The notes beneath the pieces are model-generated. The model made no database searches and had not been told where the DNA came from. It saw only the letters and a list, made by a program, of their open reading frames with translations. A DNA stretch of 64,000 nt from Plenodomus lindquistii (taxonomy: Eukaryota > Ascomycota > Dothideomycetes > Pleosporales > Leptosphaeriaceae). Positions within the stretch are counted from its first letter, which is position 1. Each line of letters begins with the position of its first letter. Below are positions 47,741 to 57,589 of the stretch, piece after piece. Where the stretch lies: assembly GCA_025504975.1 (NCBI GenBank), contig JANUWI010000015.1, positions 1,054,001 through 1,118,000 of the forward strand, read 5' to 3'. Both the position numbers and the translations under genes were made by a program.

Positions 47741-49222
47741 TTACGCAAGACCAAAGAACCCCATGACTCTCCGCCTCAGCTCAGCGCCCATGGCCTTCCT
47801 TGTGTCCTCGGTGCGCAGCGCAGCCTCCTTGTTCTCGCTCGCTCGGCGCAGCAAGAAGTTCAAGCACTCGGTGGTAGTGCCCCAAGTCATACATTTGACA
47901 ACCTTGGCCTGGGTATCCTTCTTCATGACAGGGTCCTGGACAAGTGACTGCGAGATCTCGTCTGCCATGCCCTGGAGCTGTGCGTAGGTGAGGCGGGGCA
48001 GGTTGTCTGCGGGTGTAGTAAGCATCTGCTCGGCGCGGAGCTTCATGGCTTGCTGAACAGAATGTAGGTTGTGTGTTGCGAGAACGATGTTGACGGGCGG
48101 GAAGGGTGTGCCTGGCGTGGGGGCGGGGACCTTGTCAGTCCATTGCTGGCGGACGACGGCATCTGCACAAGCGTCGTAGTTCTCATCTGTACCCTGCTTG
48201 GTGTCGAAGGTAAGTTCTTTGGGCTCGGAGGTCAGATATGCGCCGCGGACGAGCTTGACACCGGCGATGTAGCCCTCCTTGGATGCCTTTTCGAGGTGCT
48301 GAGCCAGGCGCTTGGAGATGTCGCGGAGGTAGCATTGGTATGTAACGTAGAGAACTGCGCGGCCTTGCTCAGGGGTATTGTACTTCTTCTGAAGGGCGGT
48401 GGTCCATTTCTCAAGACCGAGGTTGGTGACTTCCTCTTCGGCACCGGGGAGGAGGCTTACGCCCTTGGCTGCAGCGGCATCGCAGGCGGCAGTGATTGCG
48501 TCCCACATCTCGGGGGTGGCGTCCTTTTGGTTCTGGAGGAGGTTGAGTGCATGTCGACCGAGGCCAGACCATCTAAGCGATCGTTAGTTTTGATTCTCCA
48601 GTCACGATTGGAGGGGAGCTTACTTGAGGCCGACAAAGTCACCTTCCCTCGCCATGTCAACACTTTGGAGCATACCCTTGCGCCATGTCTCAATCTCCTT
48701 CTTTGTCTCTTCAGCAGTCGGCGCCTCTCCACCCAGCACCTCGAGAGCATATTCAAAAAGGATACCACCATAGCCCAGTGTGCGCGCAAAATCGGTGTTT
48801 CGGACAACCTCGTCCTTTTTCTCACCTACGCAAAACTGTGCGTAGAAAGTCTTTTTTAGAATGGTTTCTAGGACTGGGTTCTTCTCAATGCTCATAAGAA
48901 AGGACTTGGAGTCAAGCATCTTCCGTAAGATGTTGAAGCAGAGTGTCAGTAGGACTGGCGACGAGGACATGGCAGTGATGAGGTATGACCGTAGTACGGT
49001 GGAAGTTGGAAGGGCACCTAGGACGGCCTTTGTCGTTGCTCTCCGTTGAGGGGTGTTGAGGTTGAGCAACTGTGAGGAGGTTGAAACAGGGGATGACGTC
49101 GGTACCGTGACATCTCGCCGTGAGCTCGAGTGGATGAGGCGTGGTGTCTGTGTGAGTGTGCGGCGGGTGTGGTGGATGGCGAGGCCCTCGAGACGCTGGA
49201 TTTGCTGGAGTCTTGAACGCAT
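47741..49222 (-). CDS. put1: Proline dehydrogenase, mitochondrial (Put1/PrnD type)
   Basis: Two exons (49222-48624 and 48572-47741; 51-nt intron with CTAAC branch) encode 476 aa. An Arg/Ser/Thr-rich, acid-poor head (MRSRLQQIQRLEGL..RRTLTQTPRLIHSSSRR) is a typical mitochondrial presequence. The FAD-dependent beta/alpha barrel follows, with GVSLLPGAEEE, VLYVTYQCYLRDISKRLAQHL, the substrate-site block GVKLVRGAYLTSE, NIVLATHNLHS, and near the end TTTECLNFLLRRASENKEA, which contains the paired arginines that bind proline carboxylate. The enzyme oxidises proline to pyrroline-5-carboxylate and passes electrons to the respiratory chain. It is not clustered here with the other prn genes, but the adjacent convergent gene is a peptide transporter, so both serve use of organic nitrogen. 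Confidence 0.95.
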
Positions 49223-50535
49223 GTTGGGAATCTGACCTTGTGTGTGTGTGTGTGTGTGGGTGAGCAGATGTGACGGTGTCCTTGGTGTTAGGTATAGTGT
49301 TCCAGATCAGGGCGTCCAAGGTCTTTGTAGTTGTGAGGCGGGTGTAGTGGTCGGCCGGGGCTTCCGTAATGCTGCCGAGTGGTTGAAATAGGAGCGCTTG
49401 GGGTCTTGTGACCTCTCCATGATGAAGCTTGACGCCATATATACAGCCAGGTGATCTTCTGTTTGATCCAGGGCTTTCGACCATGTCGCGGTTTCGCGAA
49501 GGTGAGGCGGCTAGAGTCGGCAGCGTCCGTGCAGCACAGCATCGCGCTGCAGACTTACGCAACCGCAACCGGCTCTGCATTGTCGCATCACGTTATTCGA
49601 AAGGTGATTGGCCAATGCTCGCTTGTGCAGTGTGGAGTCCTCCATCTGGCTTGGTCGGAGGTTTTGCTCTCAAGAATGTGGAAATGTCGCCAGGGCCTTT
49701 GTGAGCAACAAAGAGCTCTTTGGATGCGGCATTGGAGCGTAACGTCAAGGGGCCAATATGGCGATGACGCACGTGTGCCTGCCCATCACGAGAAACACCA
49801 CATCACAGCTTCAATGCTTTCAATTCTGAATCTCTCCATCACGACCATTTGAACAACCATAGCAGCGTTCGTCTAACAGTACACTCACTTCCCCACAGTC
49901 CGCAGAGCCCACGCTTGCCTATACTCATCGTTAGCACGCCTACGCACAGCTCTTACAGTGCCGCGTGGCCACATCGCAGTCCCAAATAAGAGCCGAAGCA
50001 AGCCAGGACGCCAGTCACCCTTGCTCTTCAACTAACGACATGTCGAGATTTTCTGTCCACTCTACTGACAGGCGACATCTCCACCCAGGCCCAGATTGCA
50101 CCATCAGAACCGGTATCGGATTGTCTGCAGATTGTGCGAAAAGTTCGCATGTCGCCGTGGCGTGGTGCGAGGAGGGCCGAAGCGGCTACGGAAATCGTCG
50201 GCGCTCCACACAAGCAACGCTTGCTCCACGTTTCGAGTCCCACTCTGCTGCGAGACAATGGACGTGCGAACGCTTTGGTGCGGGAAGCTCTTCACTTGAC
50301 ATACTGACAGTGCGCCTAGTCATGATCTTGGGGCAATGGGCATCTTTGTATCTCCATTATATCGACTACGGTACACGGATAAAGTCTTCACCCAAGAGGC
50401 TATAAGCAATCTGCTCGACGACATGTTTCTTCGGAAAGTCTAGAATGCACAGTCCTCACTTTAAGTATTTATGCCTGGGGAAAGTTGCTCGTCAACCCGT
50501 GTTTGCCACGAGTCCGCTTGCATCTTCTCCGAGGA
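49223..50535. other. Intergenic, no gene seen
   Basis: About 1.3 kb between the start of put1 and the end of the next minus-strand gene. A (GT)n tract lies at 49239-49258, immediately upstream of the put1 start. A plus-strand frame at 49965-50405 lacks an ATG near its beginning and shows no family resemblance. Confidence 0.6.
49239..49258. repeat. (GT)n dinucleotide tract
   Basis: About ten GT units lie 17 bp upstream of the put1 start codon, within its 5' UTR or core promoter. A length change here could alter expression, but no effect is known. Confidence 0.85.
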
Positions 50536-51225
50536 CTACCTCCCATCGCTCTGCCTCTTGGTCTGTGTAACCCGAGGGGTCCTCTTCTTCAGTTTGTTCG
50601 ATATCCTCTTGTCCTCTTTGATCGACTCTTCTACGATCGGCTTTAGAAACATCGATGGTAGCGCCGTCATGTTGTCTTCTTCCAACCCATCCCAGTAAGG
50701 CATGTCCTCCACGTCTTCTGCGGTAACGCCGCTATGCAAATCTAGGTCATCTTCGGGTCTATCTTCGTCGCTCGCACTATGGCCATGAAGATCGTCCGTC
50801 CTCCGTGTGCTTTGCTCGTCTATTGGATTTCTTGTTTGTTCGCCTGCCTCGACTGGGATTTCCGGACCTGAGGACGAGGAGTAGAAGGCTATCGAAATAG
50901 TCGGGTCCGATTGTGCATCGCCTCCGTCAGGAATGCCTTTGTCATGACTCTGGCTCATGCACTCCGCCGGCCGCTCGACCCCAGCAATCGCAAAGGTCGC
51001 GTCGTGGTCGTCGCCTGGCCGAAGGCCAATCTTGAATCTTTTCCAGGCCGTCCCTAAGCTACGTCTGGAAGTCGACAGCTTTGGTGATTGGGGAACCGTG
51101 CTCTGAGGCTGTGGACGATGGATCAAGACTGTGTCTCTGCATCGGGCCCTATCATCTCTTTCTGCTTTCTCGCGGACCTCGCTGATATCTGACATCATTG
51201 GGAAGATATCTAGTGGGAACGCCAT
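50536..51225 (-). CDS. Hypothetical acidic protein
   Basis: A single uninterrupted frame of 229 codons from ATG 51225 (MAFPLDIFPMMSDISEVREK) to the stop at 50536. The frame is open further upstream without an ATG. Composition is Asp/Glu/Ser/Arg-rich: a basic patch (KLSTSRRSLGTAWKRFKIG), then a long acidic, disordered region (EDRPEDDLDLHSG, EDVEDMPYWDGLEEDN), and a lysine-rich end (SNKLKKRTPRVTQTKRQ) that could be a nuclear signal. I recognise no domain. The length and biased composition favour a real gene, but support is only statistical. Confidence 0.5.
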   Translation of the reverse strand: MAFPLDIFPMMSDISEVREKAERDDRARCRDTVLIHRPQPQSTVPQSPKLSTSRRSLGTAWKRFKIGLRPGDDHDATFAIAGVERPAECMSQSHDKGIPDGGDAQSDPTISIAFYSSSSGPEIPVEAGEQTRNPIDEQSTRRTDDLHGHSASDEDRPEDDLDLHSGVTAEDVEDMPYWDGLEEDNMTALPSMFLKPIVEESIKEDKRISNKLKKRTPRVTQTKRQSDGR

Positions 51226-51512
51226 GTTGCTGGACGAAATATCAGGGATGTGGATGAAGAAAGCTCTGATGTGCCCTTTCGACAACCGGGGGTACAATGG
51301 GTGGCGATATCCGATTGCGCGTTTGTAAAACCCGGACGCGGGAGTGAGGGTGTTTGCTCGAGGACAAACCAGGTTTTCATGTGAATGTGAAGATTGATTG
51401 TTTTGCTATTAGCTCACCACAAGATCCCTCGCGCAGCCTCACATGCTCACCTCCGTCCTCGGACACCCCGCACGCAGACGACCGCTCCCTGACCGCCAAT
51501 TCTACTGATAAT

Positions 51513-53283
51513 ATGGCGTCGCTATTGTTGGCACCCCCGCTATGCGCCAACATCGTCGATGGCTCTCAATGCACCAAGCTCGCTCTCGAACTTGCGTGCG
51601 CAAAATGTCGCCTCGTTCACTACTGTTCAAGGGAGTGCTAAGCAGCGCATTGGCCGAGTCACAAGAGTGAGACTTGCCAGCATGAGCTTCTGCGCCCTGC
51701 TTGGATGCCCAATTCCGCAAAGGAGCAGCGTGTGCCAGACTTTGCCAATGGAACTCGCGATCCCAATGTCAATATTGGGGTAAACAAATTTCTATGGGGT
51801 CAAGAACCGGCGCTCGAGCTCATCAGACTGGATATGAACGAGAGCGTAAGTGATCTGGCACGCAACTTGCACATTCTATGTGCTGCATCTGGTGATCCAA
51901 GACACATCATCAAGAGCATCGCTTCCCTTCCTGAAGAGTACGGCGGTAAATGCACAGTGGTAACAAATGATGCCGACTTCGAGATCGTTGCTCGCTCTAT
52001 CATCTTCTTCCTCATCGCCGGTTTCATGCCAGACGAGGAAGCAGCTCCAACCATTATCCATCTCTGGTCCTCGGCCATGATTCCATCGAGCATGCTGCAT
52101 AGACTCCAAATTAAGGTCCTTCCGCTTATCCGAGACGTTTGCAGCGAGATCTCCCAGAAGGCCTCCACTACTACGCTCGCAAAGACGTTCAGACTTGACT
52201 CCGGTTCCTCTGTCCGCATCGTGCTCATGAAAACACAATGGTTCAAATTGCAAGATTACTTCATAGTTCCTGCTACTGTGACACGCGAAGCCGCCAAGAG
52301 CGTTTGTGACCAACAACTTCACCAGCCAGGCCTGGTCGATACTGTCCAGCACGAATGGTACGGTGTAGGAAACTTCTAACGCACCTGTCTAGCCAAGTTT
52401 CGCGAAGATGGCATCCTCCTCCCGTTTGGCACTTCTCGTGCGGGTTTCGATACGCCCAACCCCGAAGTTGCATCAGCATCCAAGCGAATGGCCTATCCGT
52501 TGCAGCATGAGCCCCCTCGACGGCTGGGATTATACGGAGCTCAGGGAAGGAATGACGTCTGCGACACAGGACGGGTGCGCTCTTCTACGTGATCCGCGCG
52601 TACCTCGTCCTGTTTACGAGGAAGCTGAATAAGGGCATTATTCACATTGAACTATTCTGTGTAGAGACTCGCGACCTCGCTGCTACACTCAAGTCCTGTG
52701 ACCAGATCCTCGAGTACGGTCGGATCGAGGTATGTATGTCGGACCAGGTAATGCGTACGGCCTAACACAGTTACAGATCTCCCATCTCAGCGAGCGCTGC
52801 TTCTGGGGCCCCGCTACAGCCATCAACACCTTCACCCCCTTCCTGAAACGCCGCTCCACGATCCCCCACGCAACACTCCTTCTCTACTTCCCCGGCGCCT
52901 GCAAAAAATCCAAGATGCGTCTCACCTCCACCGAACGCCACGCGGAGCTGGACCGTGCAAGGGCACGCACAGAAGCCTCATACCTGTCCTTTCCTAATCC
53001 CCGCCAAAAGCCAATCTGGCACCCAGACTACTACCACTTCCAAGGGATTATAGAGACGGCCATGTTTGACTGGGACAAGATGTGGGCTATCTTCGAGGCG
53101 GATGTGGACATGTTGGGGCTGGTGAAGAAGGCGGGTTTGAGGATGAAGAAACCTGAGGAACAAAGCATTGCGCCTGCGTGGCCGAAGCGCATGAAGGAGG
53201 AGAACCATGCCGAGTTCTTTAATACGGTCACGCGTTATCAGACGTGCTATGAGTGCTATGTTGAGCTAGTGAGGGCGGAGTAG
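51513..53283 (+). pseudogene. Broken MYND zinc finger-DUF4470 gene
   Basis: A start (ATG 51513) and the first six cysteines of a MYND finger (CANIVDGSQC..ACAKCRLVHYCSREC) are followed by TAA at 51639-51641, exactly where relatives have Gln, and then the rest of the finger, AAHWPSHKSETC, in the same frame. That frame runs through a long domain to a second TAA (52377-52379), continues with LAKFREDGILLPFGTSRAGF, a DUF4470 hallmark, then shifts frame near 52500 (SPLDGWDYTEL) and again near 52565 (ALFYVIRAYLVLF, ILEYGRIE). A normal 47-nt intron (52730-52776) leads to ISHLSERCFWGPATAINTF and on to TAG 53281-53283, after which EQLRDAGGKVLLNG continues in frame. Proteins of this MYND-DUF4470 type are common and uncharacterised in fungi. 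Three stops and two frameshifts argue it is no longer functional. Confidence 0.8.
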
Positions 53284-53620
53284 GAGCAATTGCGGGATGC
53301 TGGTGGGAAGGTCTTGCTGAATGGTGAGGATGGGAAATCTGAAGGTCATGGCTGATTGTACAGCTCCTGGTGTCGGGAGTCTTTCGATGCGGATATCCAC
53401 TCACAGTTAGTGCTGGGCACTGGGCTCAAATCAGCGACGATGAGCACCAGAACGGGCTGGAGATCTACACAGAGGACCAGCGTGTATCGTTGAACGTGAG
53501 AAGACTATGTCACAGAAAATGACCAACGTTTCTGACAAAAGAATTGCATTGCCATTGCCACGGCTGGGGCCCAAATCAACATTGAACATCAAACTGTCAA
53601 GAATTGTACACCATTACATT
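53284..53620. other. Tail of the relic and 3' gap
   Basis: Coding-like sequence of the MYND-DUF4470 relic probably continues for some tens of codons past 53283. The rest separates it from the convergent PLP-enzyme gene. No other feature seen. Confidence 0.4.
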
Positions 53621-54958
53621 CTATACCGCCCCACTCCCCACCCCTTCCATCTTCGCCCCCGCTTGCCCAACCTGCACCTCCCCCTCCCCCTCCTTCCCCT
53701 TCCCAATAACCATACCATCTCCTCCCGACTCCGCCAACGCCTTGAAAGCCCTCAAAAAGTCATCCTTCAAATCCTCCCAATTCTCCACCCCAACACTAAC
53801 CCTCAACAACCTTGTATCCACATCCGCATCGCTCATCCGCCTCCACTCAATCAGGCTCTCCACGCCCCCCAGGCTCGTGGCATGGTGGAAAAAGCGCAGT
53901 TTCGAGGGGAGAGATTTCGCCTGAGTCTCCGTGTGCGTGTAGATGCTAAACACGGGGCCGAAACCATTTGGCATCTGCGGCTTCAACCAGTGCATATCCG
54001 CGGTTTGCAGACTGGCATGGGTGATTTTGCTGATGACTTTTTTCACCGTTTCGGAATCAGCTGTCTGCCCGTTCAGCGCGTCGTTGATCCAAGACACGAG
54101 ATTCGTCGCATTACTACTTTGCCGCTGCACCCTCAATTCCAACGTCCGCAGCGATCGCACACCCAACCAGCCTTCCAAGCTTCCCAACACACTGCCTAGG
54201 AATATCCGATCGGCGCGGAGTTTTTGCGCGAGCGTGAGACCCGAGGCCCCTGGTGCGACGGCCAGGATCCCACACAGCATGTCGCTATGTCCACCAATGT
54301 ATTTGGTTCCACTGTGCATGACGATATCTGCGCCCCACCGAAACGGATCCATCAACCCTGGTGGACCAAACGTAGCGTCAACGCTGAGATATGCACCCCT
54401 TGCGTGTGCGCGCTCCGCGTATTTGGCAATGGGGAAGGCTTCCCCTGTAGGATTCAAGGGAGTTTCGACATGTACGAGGTCCCCCTTTCCCAGGCCGGCG
54501 GCGTCCCAGGTAGAATCGTCGGCGTGGAGGTCCACGGTGCGGACATTGTGCATGCGTTTGTGCAGTTCGATGACGCCGTGGCAGCCGTGGTACCCTCCAC
54601 TAATCGCGATCACTTTGGGTACCAAACCCACCAACAATCCGTGGAATGCGCTCAGCCCGCTGGAATAGCTGATGACGTGGTTTGCCAGGACGGGTAGATC
54701 CTCCTCTTTGGCTGAGGCGAAGATTAAAGGTGCGAGAATGGTTTCCAAGCGGTTGATGTTTGCAGAGGCGAGGCGCGAGTAGATTAGGGGGGTGGAGAGG
54801 TCGACGGCTTCTGCCGAGTCTTCGGGGACGGGGTTCAGGGTGGACGGGTCAGAGGGGTAGCGGAAGGTGGTTGAGGTGTGGATTGGAGGGGCGACGTCGG
54901 TGGAAATGTTGGTGTGGTTGTCGGCGTGGATGCCGTAGGTTGCGGGGTGGAGAGGCAT
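53621..54958 (-). CDS. Cys/Met-metabolism PLP-dependent enzyme (cystathionine gamma-lyase/synthase family)
   Basis: One intronless exon from ATG 54958 encodes 445 aa. The frame is open further upstream but without another ATG. The family's fold is visible: IHADNHTNISTDVAPPIHTS, which begins the N-terminal arm, YSRLASANINRLETILAPL, the PLP-binding SSGLSAFHGLL (usually SGMAA), GGYHGCHGVIEL, DLVHVETPLNPTGEA, VDATFGPPGLMDPF, and the Schiff-base lysine in DIVMHSGTKYIGGHSD. The C-terminal block ends with SLGGVESLIEWRRM and LLRVSVGVENWEDL. The enzymes interconvert cysteine, homocysteine, cystathionine and methionine in the cytosol. Several positions deviate from canonical Cys3 or Met enzymes (SSGLSAF; the tail ends in GVGSGAV), so this is probably a divergent paralogue of unknown substrate. 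Confidence 0.88.
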   Translation of the reverse strand: MPLHPATYGIHADNHTNISTDVAPPIHTSTTFRYPSDPSTLNPVPEDSAEAVDLSTPLIYSRLASANINRLETILAPLIFASAKEEDLPVLANHVISYSSGLSAFHGLLVGLVPKVIAISGGYHGCHGVIELHKRMHNVRTVDLHADDSTWDAAGLGKGDLVHVETPLNPTGEAFPIAKYAERAHARGAYLSVDATFGPPGLMDPFRWGADIVMHSGTKYIGGHSDMLCGILAVAPGASGLTLAQKLRADRIFLGSVLGSLEGWLGVRSLRTLELRVQRQSSNATNLVSWINDALNGQTADSETVKKVISKITHASLQTADMHWLKPQMPNGFGPVFSIYTHTETQAKSLPSKLRFFHHATSLGGVESLIEWRRMSDADVDTRLLRVSVGVENWEDLKDDFLRAFKALAESGGDGMVIGKGKEGEGEVQVGQAGAKMEGVGSGAV

Positions 54959-55723
54959 GGTGGTTTGTATAGTATAGCTTCTGCTTGAACCGCGTCTTGG
55001 AGTGAGGTAGGTACGATATGGGAAAGTGAGACTCCTTCGCAGATATGATGGTATATATGGTTCAGAATTGCGGAAACTATGAGTCAGGCCGAGAATCGGG
55101 GGGGATAACGGTCGCCGAATCTGGAAGAAACGAGCCAAAGTTGACTTGTCTACTGGTCAATGTGCAATGTCAAGTTGTTGTCAATGTCACGCCCTTTGCG
55201 GCGCCAGGGTCGCAAGATCTAACCCTACACGCCATTGTGGAGCTAGTGCTCGACATGACATGGGAGTGGAGAAAGCCGTGTTGTGGGGGTTAGCACTAGC
55301 GACGTAGAGTAGGGGAACTGCTGCTCTTGAGCGCGGTGGGAGTCATCTATGCAAACGTTCAATTCGAAGAAATCAGGTGATTTTGGAGGTTCACCAAAGA
55401 CTTGCTCGTAACTCATCTTATTTGACATGTGAGAGGTGGTGATTTTGGCTCGTGGGGTATGACGTCTAACGCTAGTGCGGGGTAGGATGTGCCCCTCCAC
55501 GGATGCGACAAAAAAGTTGCGCTTGGCTAGATGACGGCGCAGTGAGGCAGTGCATGCGTTAGAGAGCTGAAAAGGCGAGTTCCTGTGAGTGGAGAAGGCT
55601 GAATTGATTGTCATTCAGGTCTGCCGTGGCATATCTTGAGTCTCGTAATCATATCCTAGCTACATGGCACAGTAATTGCATCGCACCATCCTGCGCATAG
55701 ACAGATCTAGCATGGTGACGAGC
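54959..55723. other. Intergenic, no convincing gene
   Basis: About 765 bp between two minus-strand genes. An ATG-initiated frame at 55614-55243 (123 codons, with SYEQVFGEPPKSPDFFEL) is the only candidate; it has no recognisable homology and no intron, so I do not call it. Confidence 0.5.
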
Positions 55724-56633
55724 CTACTCCTTGGAGGCACCAGCACCAGTGATGGTGGGTGGGCCCTCCTTGTACTTGACTTGGCCGCTCTGGCTACCGA
55801 CAGCCTCAATGCCACGAACGACCTTGTAGGACTCGACATCGCCATCGGGAACACCGCCAAAGACGACGTGCTTGCCGTCGAGCCATGAGGTGACGACGGT
55901 AGTAACGAAGAATTGGGAACCGTTGCTACGCCGTGTCAGCTGTTGATTCTCATCTGGAGACATGCATTGTCTGTCGTAGCGACGTACGTGTTGGGGCCGG
56001 CGTTGGCCATGGACAGGAGGAAAGGCTTGTTGTGCTTCAACTTGAAGTTTTCATCGGCAAACTTCTCGCCGTAGATGGACTTGCCGCCGGTGCCCTATGC
56101 CATGTTAGTACTGCAGTCTGTGTATGCCGTGTATGCGTGGTGGTCCTACGTTGCCACGGGTGAAGTCACCACCCTGCAGCATGAACTGGGGAATGACGCG
56201 GTGGAACTTGGACCCGCTGTAGCCAAAGCCCTTCTCGCCGGTGCAGAGGGCGCGGAAGTTCTCAGCCGTCTTGGGGACTATGTCGTCGTAGAGCTCGAAG
56301 TTGATGCGGCCGGACTGGGCTGAATGGGGACATTGTTAGCGAGTGGAATTCTTGTTTTGCGTTGAAGTCTGAGTGCCACGAGGACGATAGCTTCCATCCA
56401 AGACAGTGGCAAAGCGACTTACCCTTGACGTCGCCGGTGCCCGTGACATTGCCGTTGCTGTCGACCTGGACCTCGGGGCCGGTCCACGAGCAGTCAAAGT
56501 ATGCCTTGATGGCCATGTTGTATGCCGAGGGAGTGAAGAAGCGCTTGTTGGCCGGGACTGGGGCGCGAAGAGAAGCTCTTGCTGCGCGCAAAGCCGAGAA
56601 AGCTGCGGAGGGAGAGCGCATGTGCCCCACCAT
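55724..56633 (-). CDS. Cyclophilin-type peptidyl-prolyl isomerase (CypA/Cyp20), likely dual-targeted
   Basis: Four exons (56633-56423, 56319-56150, 56094-55988, 55925-55724) encode 229 aa. The cyclophilin domain holds the usual active-site and cyclosporin-binding blocks: GYSGSKFHRVIPQFMLQGG, NGSQFFVTTVVTSWLDGKHVV. It is preceded by about 40 residues rich in Ala, Arg and Ser with no acidic residue (MVGHMRSPSAAFSALRAARA..) that looks like a mitochondrial presequence. An internal Met40 (ATG at 56516, MAIKAYFDCSW) starts exactly where cytosolic cyclophilins begin. In Neurospora one gene yields both forms, and the layout here fits that. PPIases catalyse proline isomerisation during folding and mediate cyclosporin toxicity. 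Intron phases agree; the first intron (103 nt) is the longest. Confidence 0.93.
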
Positions 56634-56778
56634 TGTTGGAAGCGCGGGGTGGTTGCGGCTAACTGTCTCAGGTAGTCAGTAGTCAGCTCAGCCCATGCCA
56701 TGCCATGCCATGTCCTCTAGCTTGGCGGTGAATCGCGGGTGGGCTGCGAGGGTGTCACTCAATGGATGCCGCACAGCA

Positions 56779-56811
56779 ACTGACCACTGACCACTGACCA
56801 CTGACCACTGA
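56779..56811. repeat. Heptanucleotide array (CTGACCA)n
   Basis: Four and a half tandem copies of a 7-nt unit within the cyclophilin-epsin spacer. Perfect copies suggest recent slippage. Confidence 0.9.
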
Positions 56812-57480
56812 AGCTCAATTGATGCAGTGGCGGTGGGGATGGGCAGGGAGAAAAAGTACCTACAAGCACAAGTACAGAGTCCAGCAGGGAGCTATAATAC
56901 GATTGACAGAGGGAGGAAATGCAGAGATGTCGTGTGTCAGGATGGAAGCACACGGACGACCGTGAGAAAAGTTTGGGCGCATCATCGAAGCTGGGCTGGC
57001 CGTGGATCGAGTTCTAGCGCGTTGCCCCATACGGCCTGTTCATTGCCGGGTGGCTCTTGGATTGGAGCTGGCATCAGAGAATATTAGGACCGAATGACAC
57101 TGCACTGGGCAATGCTTCAGACTCGGCCATGCCTTGTCTTCACTAGACTATTCCAAGCAAGTCGGTCGTTTTTTCGTCAGCAGCATTCATGCGAAACACA
57201 GTGGTCGGCACTGAGTTGGTGCTCCAAGTGAGGGGGGGCCCGAGCTCTGATGCCCAGGATCACGTGTCGGGCCCGCGGCTGAAGTCCGCGGCTTGAAAGT
57301 TGACACCACGCAACTTGACAAAGCCACAAATCGGCGACTTGGTCTGGTCTCTTGCAGGCAGATGCTCTGAACACACCCACACTGCGCTTCTTCTAGACAC
57401 CATCATAGCCATTGCTTGCAGGGTTTCACGGTCCAGTTGAAGCGTCCCTGTCGATCGATTGCCGAGTGCGCCGCTTGCAA

Positions 57481-57520
57481 CATCTGCCATCTGCCATCTG
57501 CCATCTGCCATTTGCCATCT
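57481..57520. repeat. Heptanucleotide array (CATCTGC)n
   Basis: Five full units and part of a sixth, one carrying a single base change, lie about 70 bp upstream of the epsin start codon and so probably within its 5' UTR. Confidence 0.9.
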
Positions 57521-57589
57521 AGACACCTCGCCTGTAGCCACGACATAGCCCATACTCTTCTACTCTCTCTCCACCGTGACTCGCCCGCC

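Larger units (their letters stand above)
56634..57589. promoter_or_regulatory. Divergent promoter region, cyclophilin / epsin
   Basis: About 950 bp between divergent start codons. Two short tandem arrays with 7-nt units lie in it (56779-56811 and 57481-57520). No gene seen. Confidence 0.5.

Noticed and set aside
49965..50405. 146-codon plus-strand frame
   Set aside because: It has no ATG at its start and the composition does not look coding.
55243..55614. 123-codon ATG-initiated frame on the minus strand
   Set aside because: It is the best candidate in its gap, but nothing beyond length supports it.
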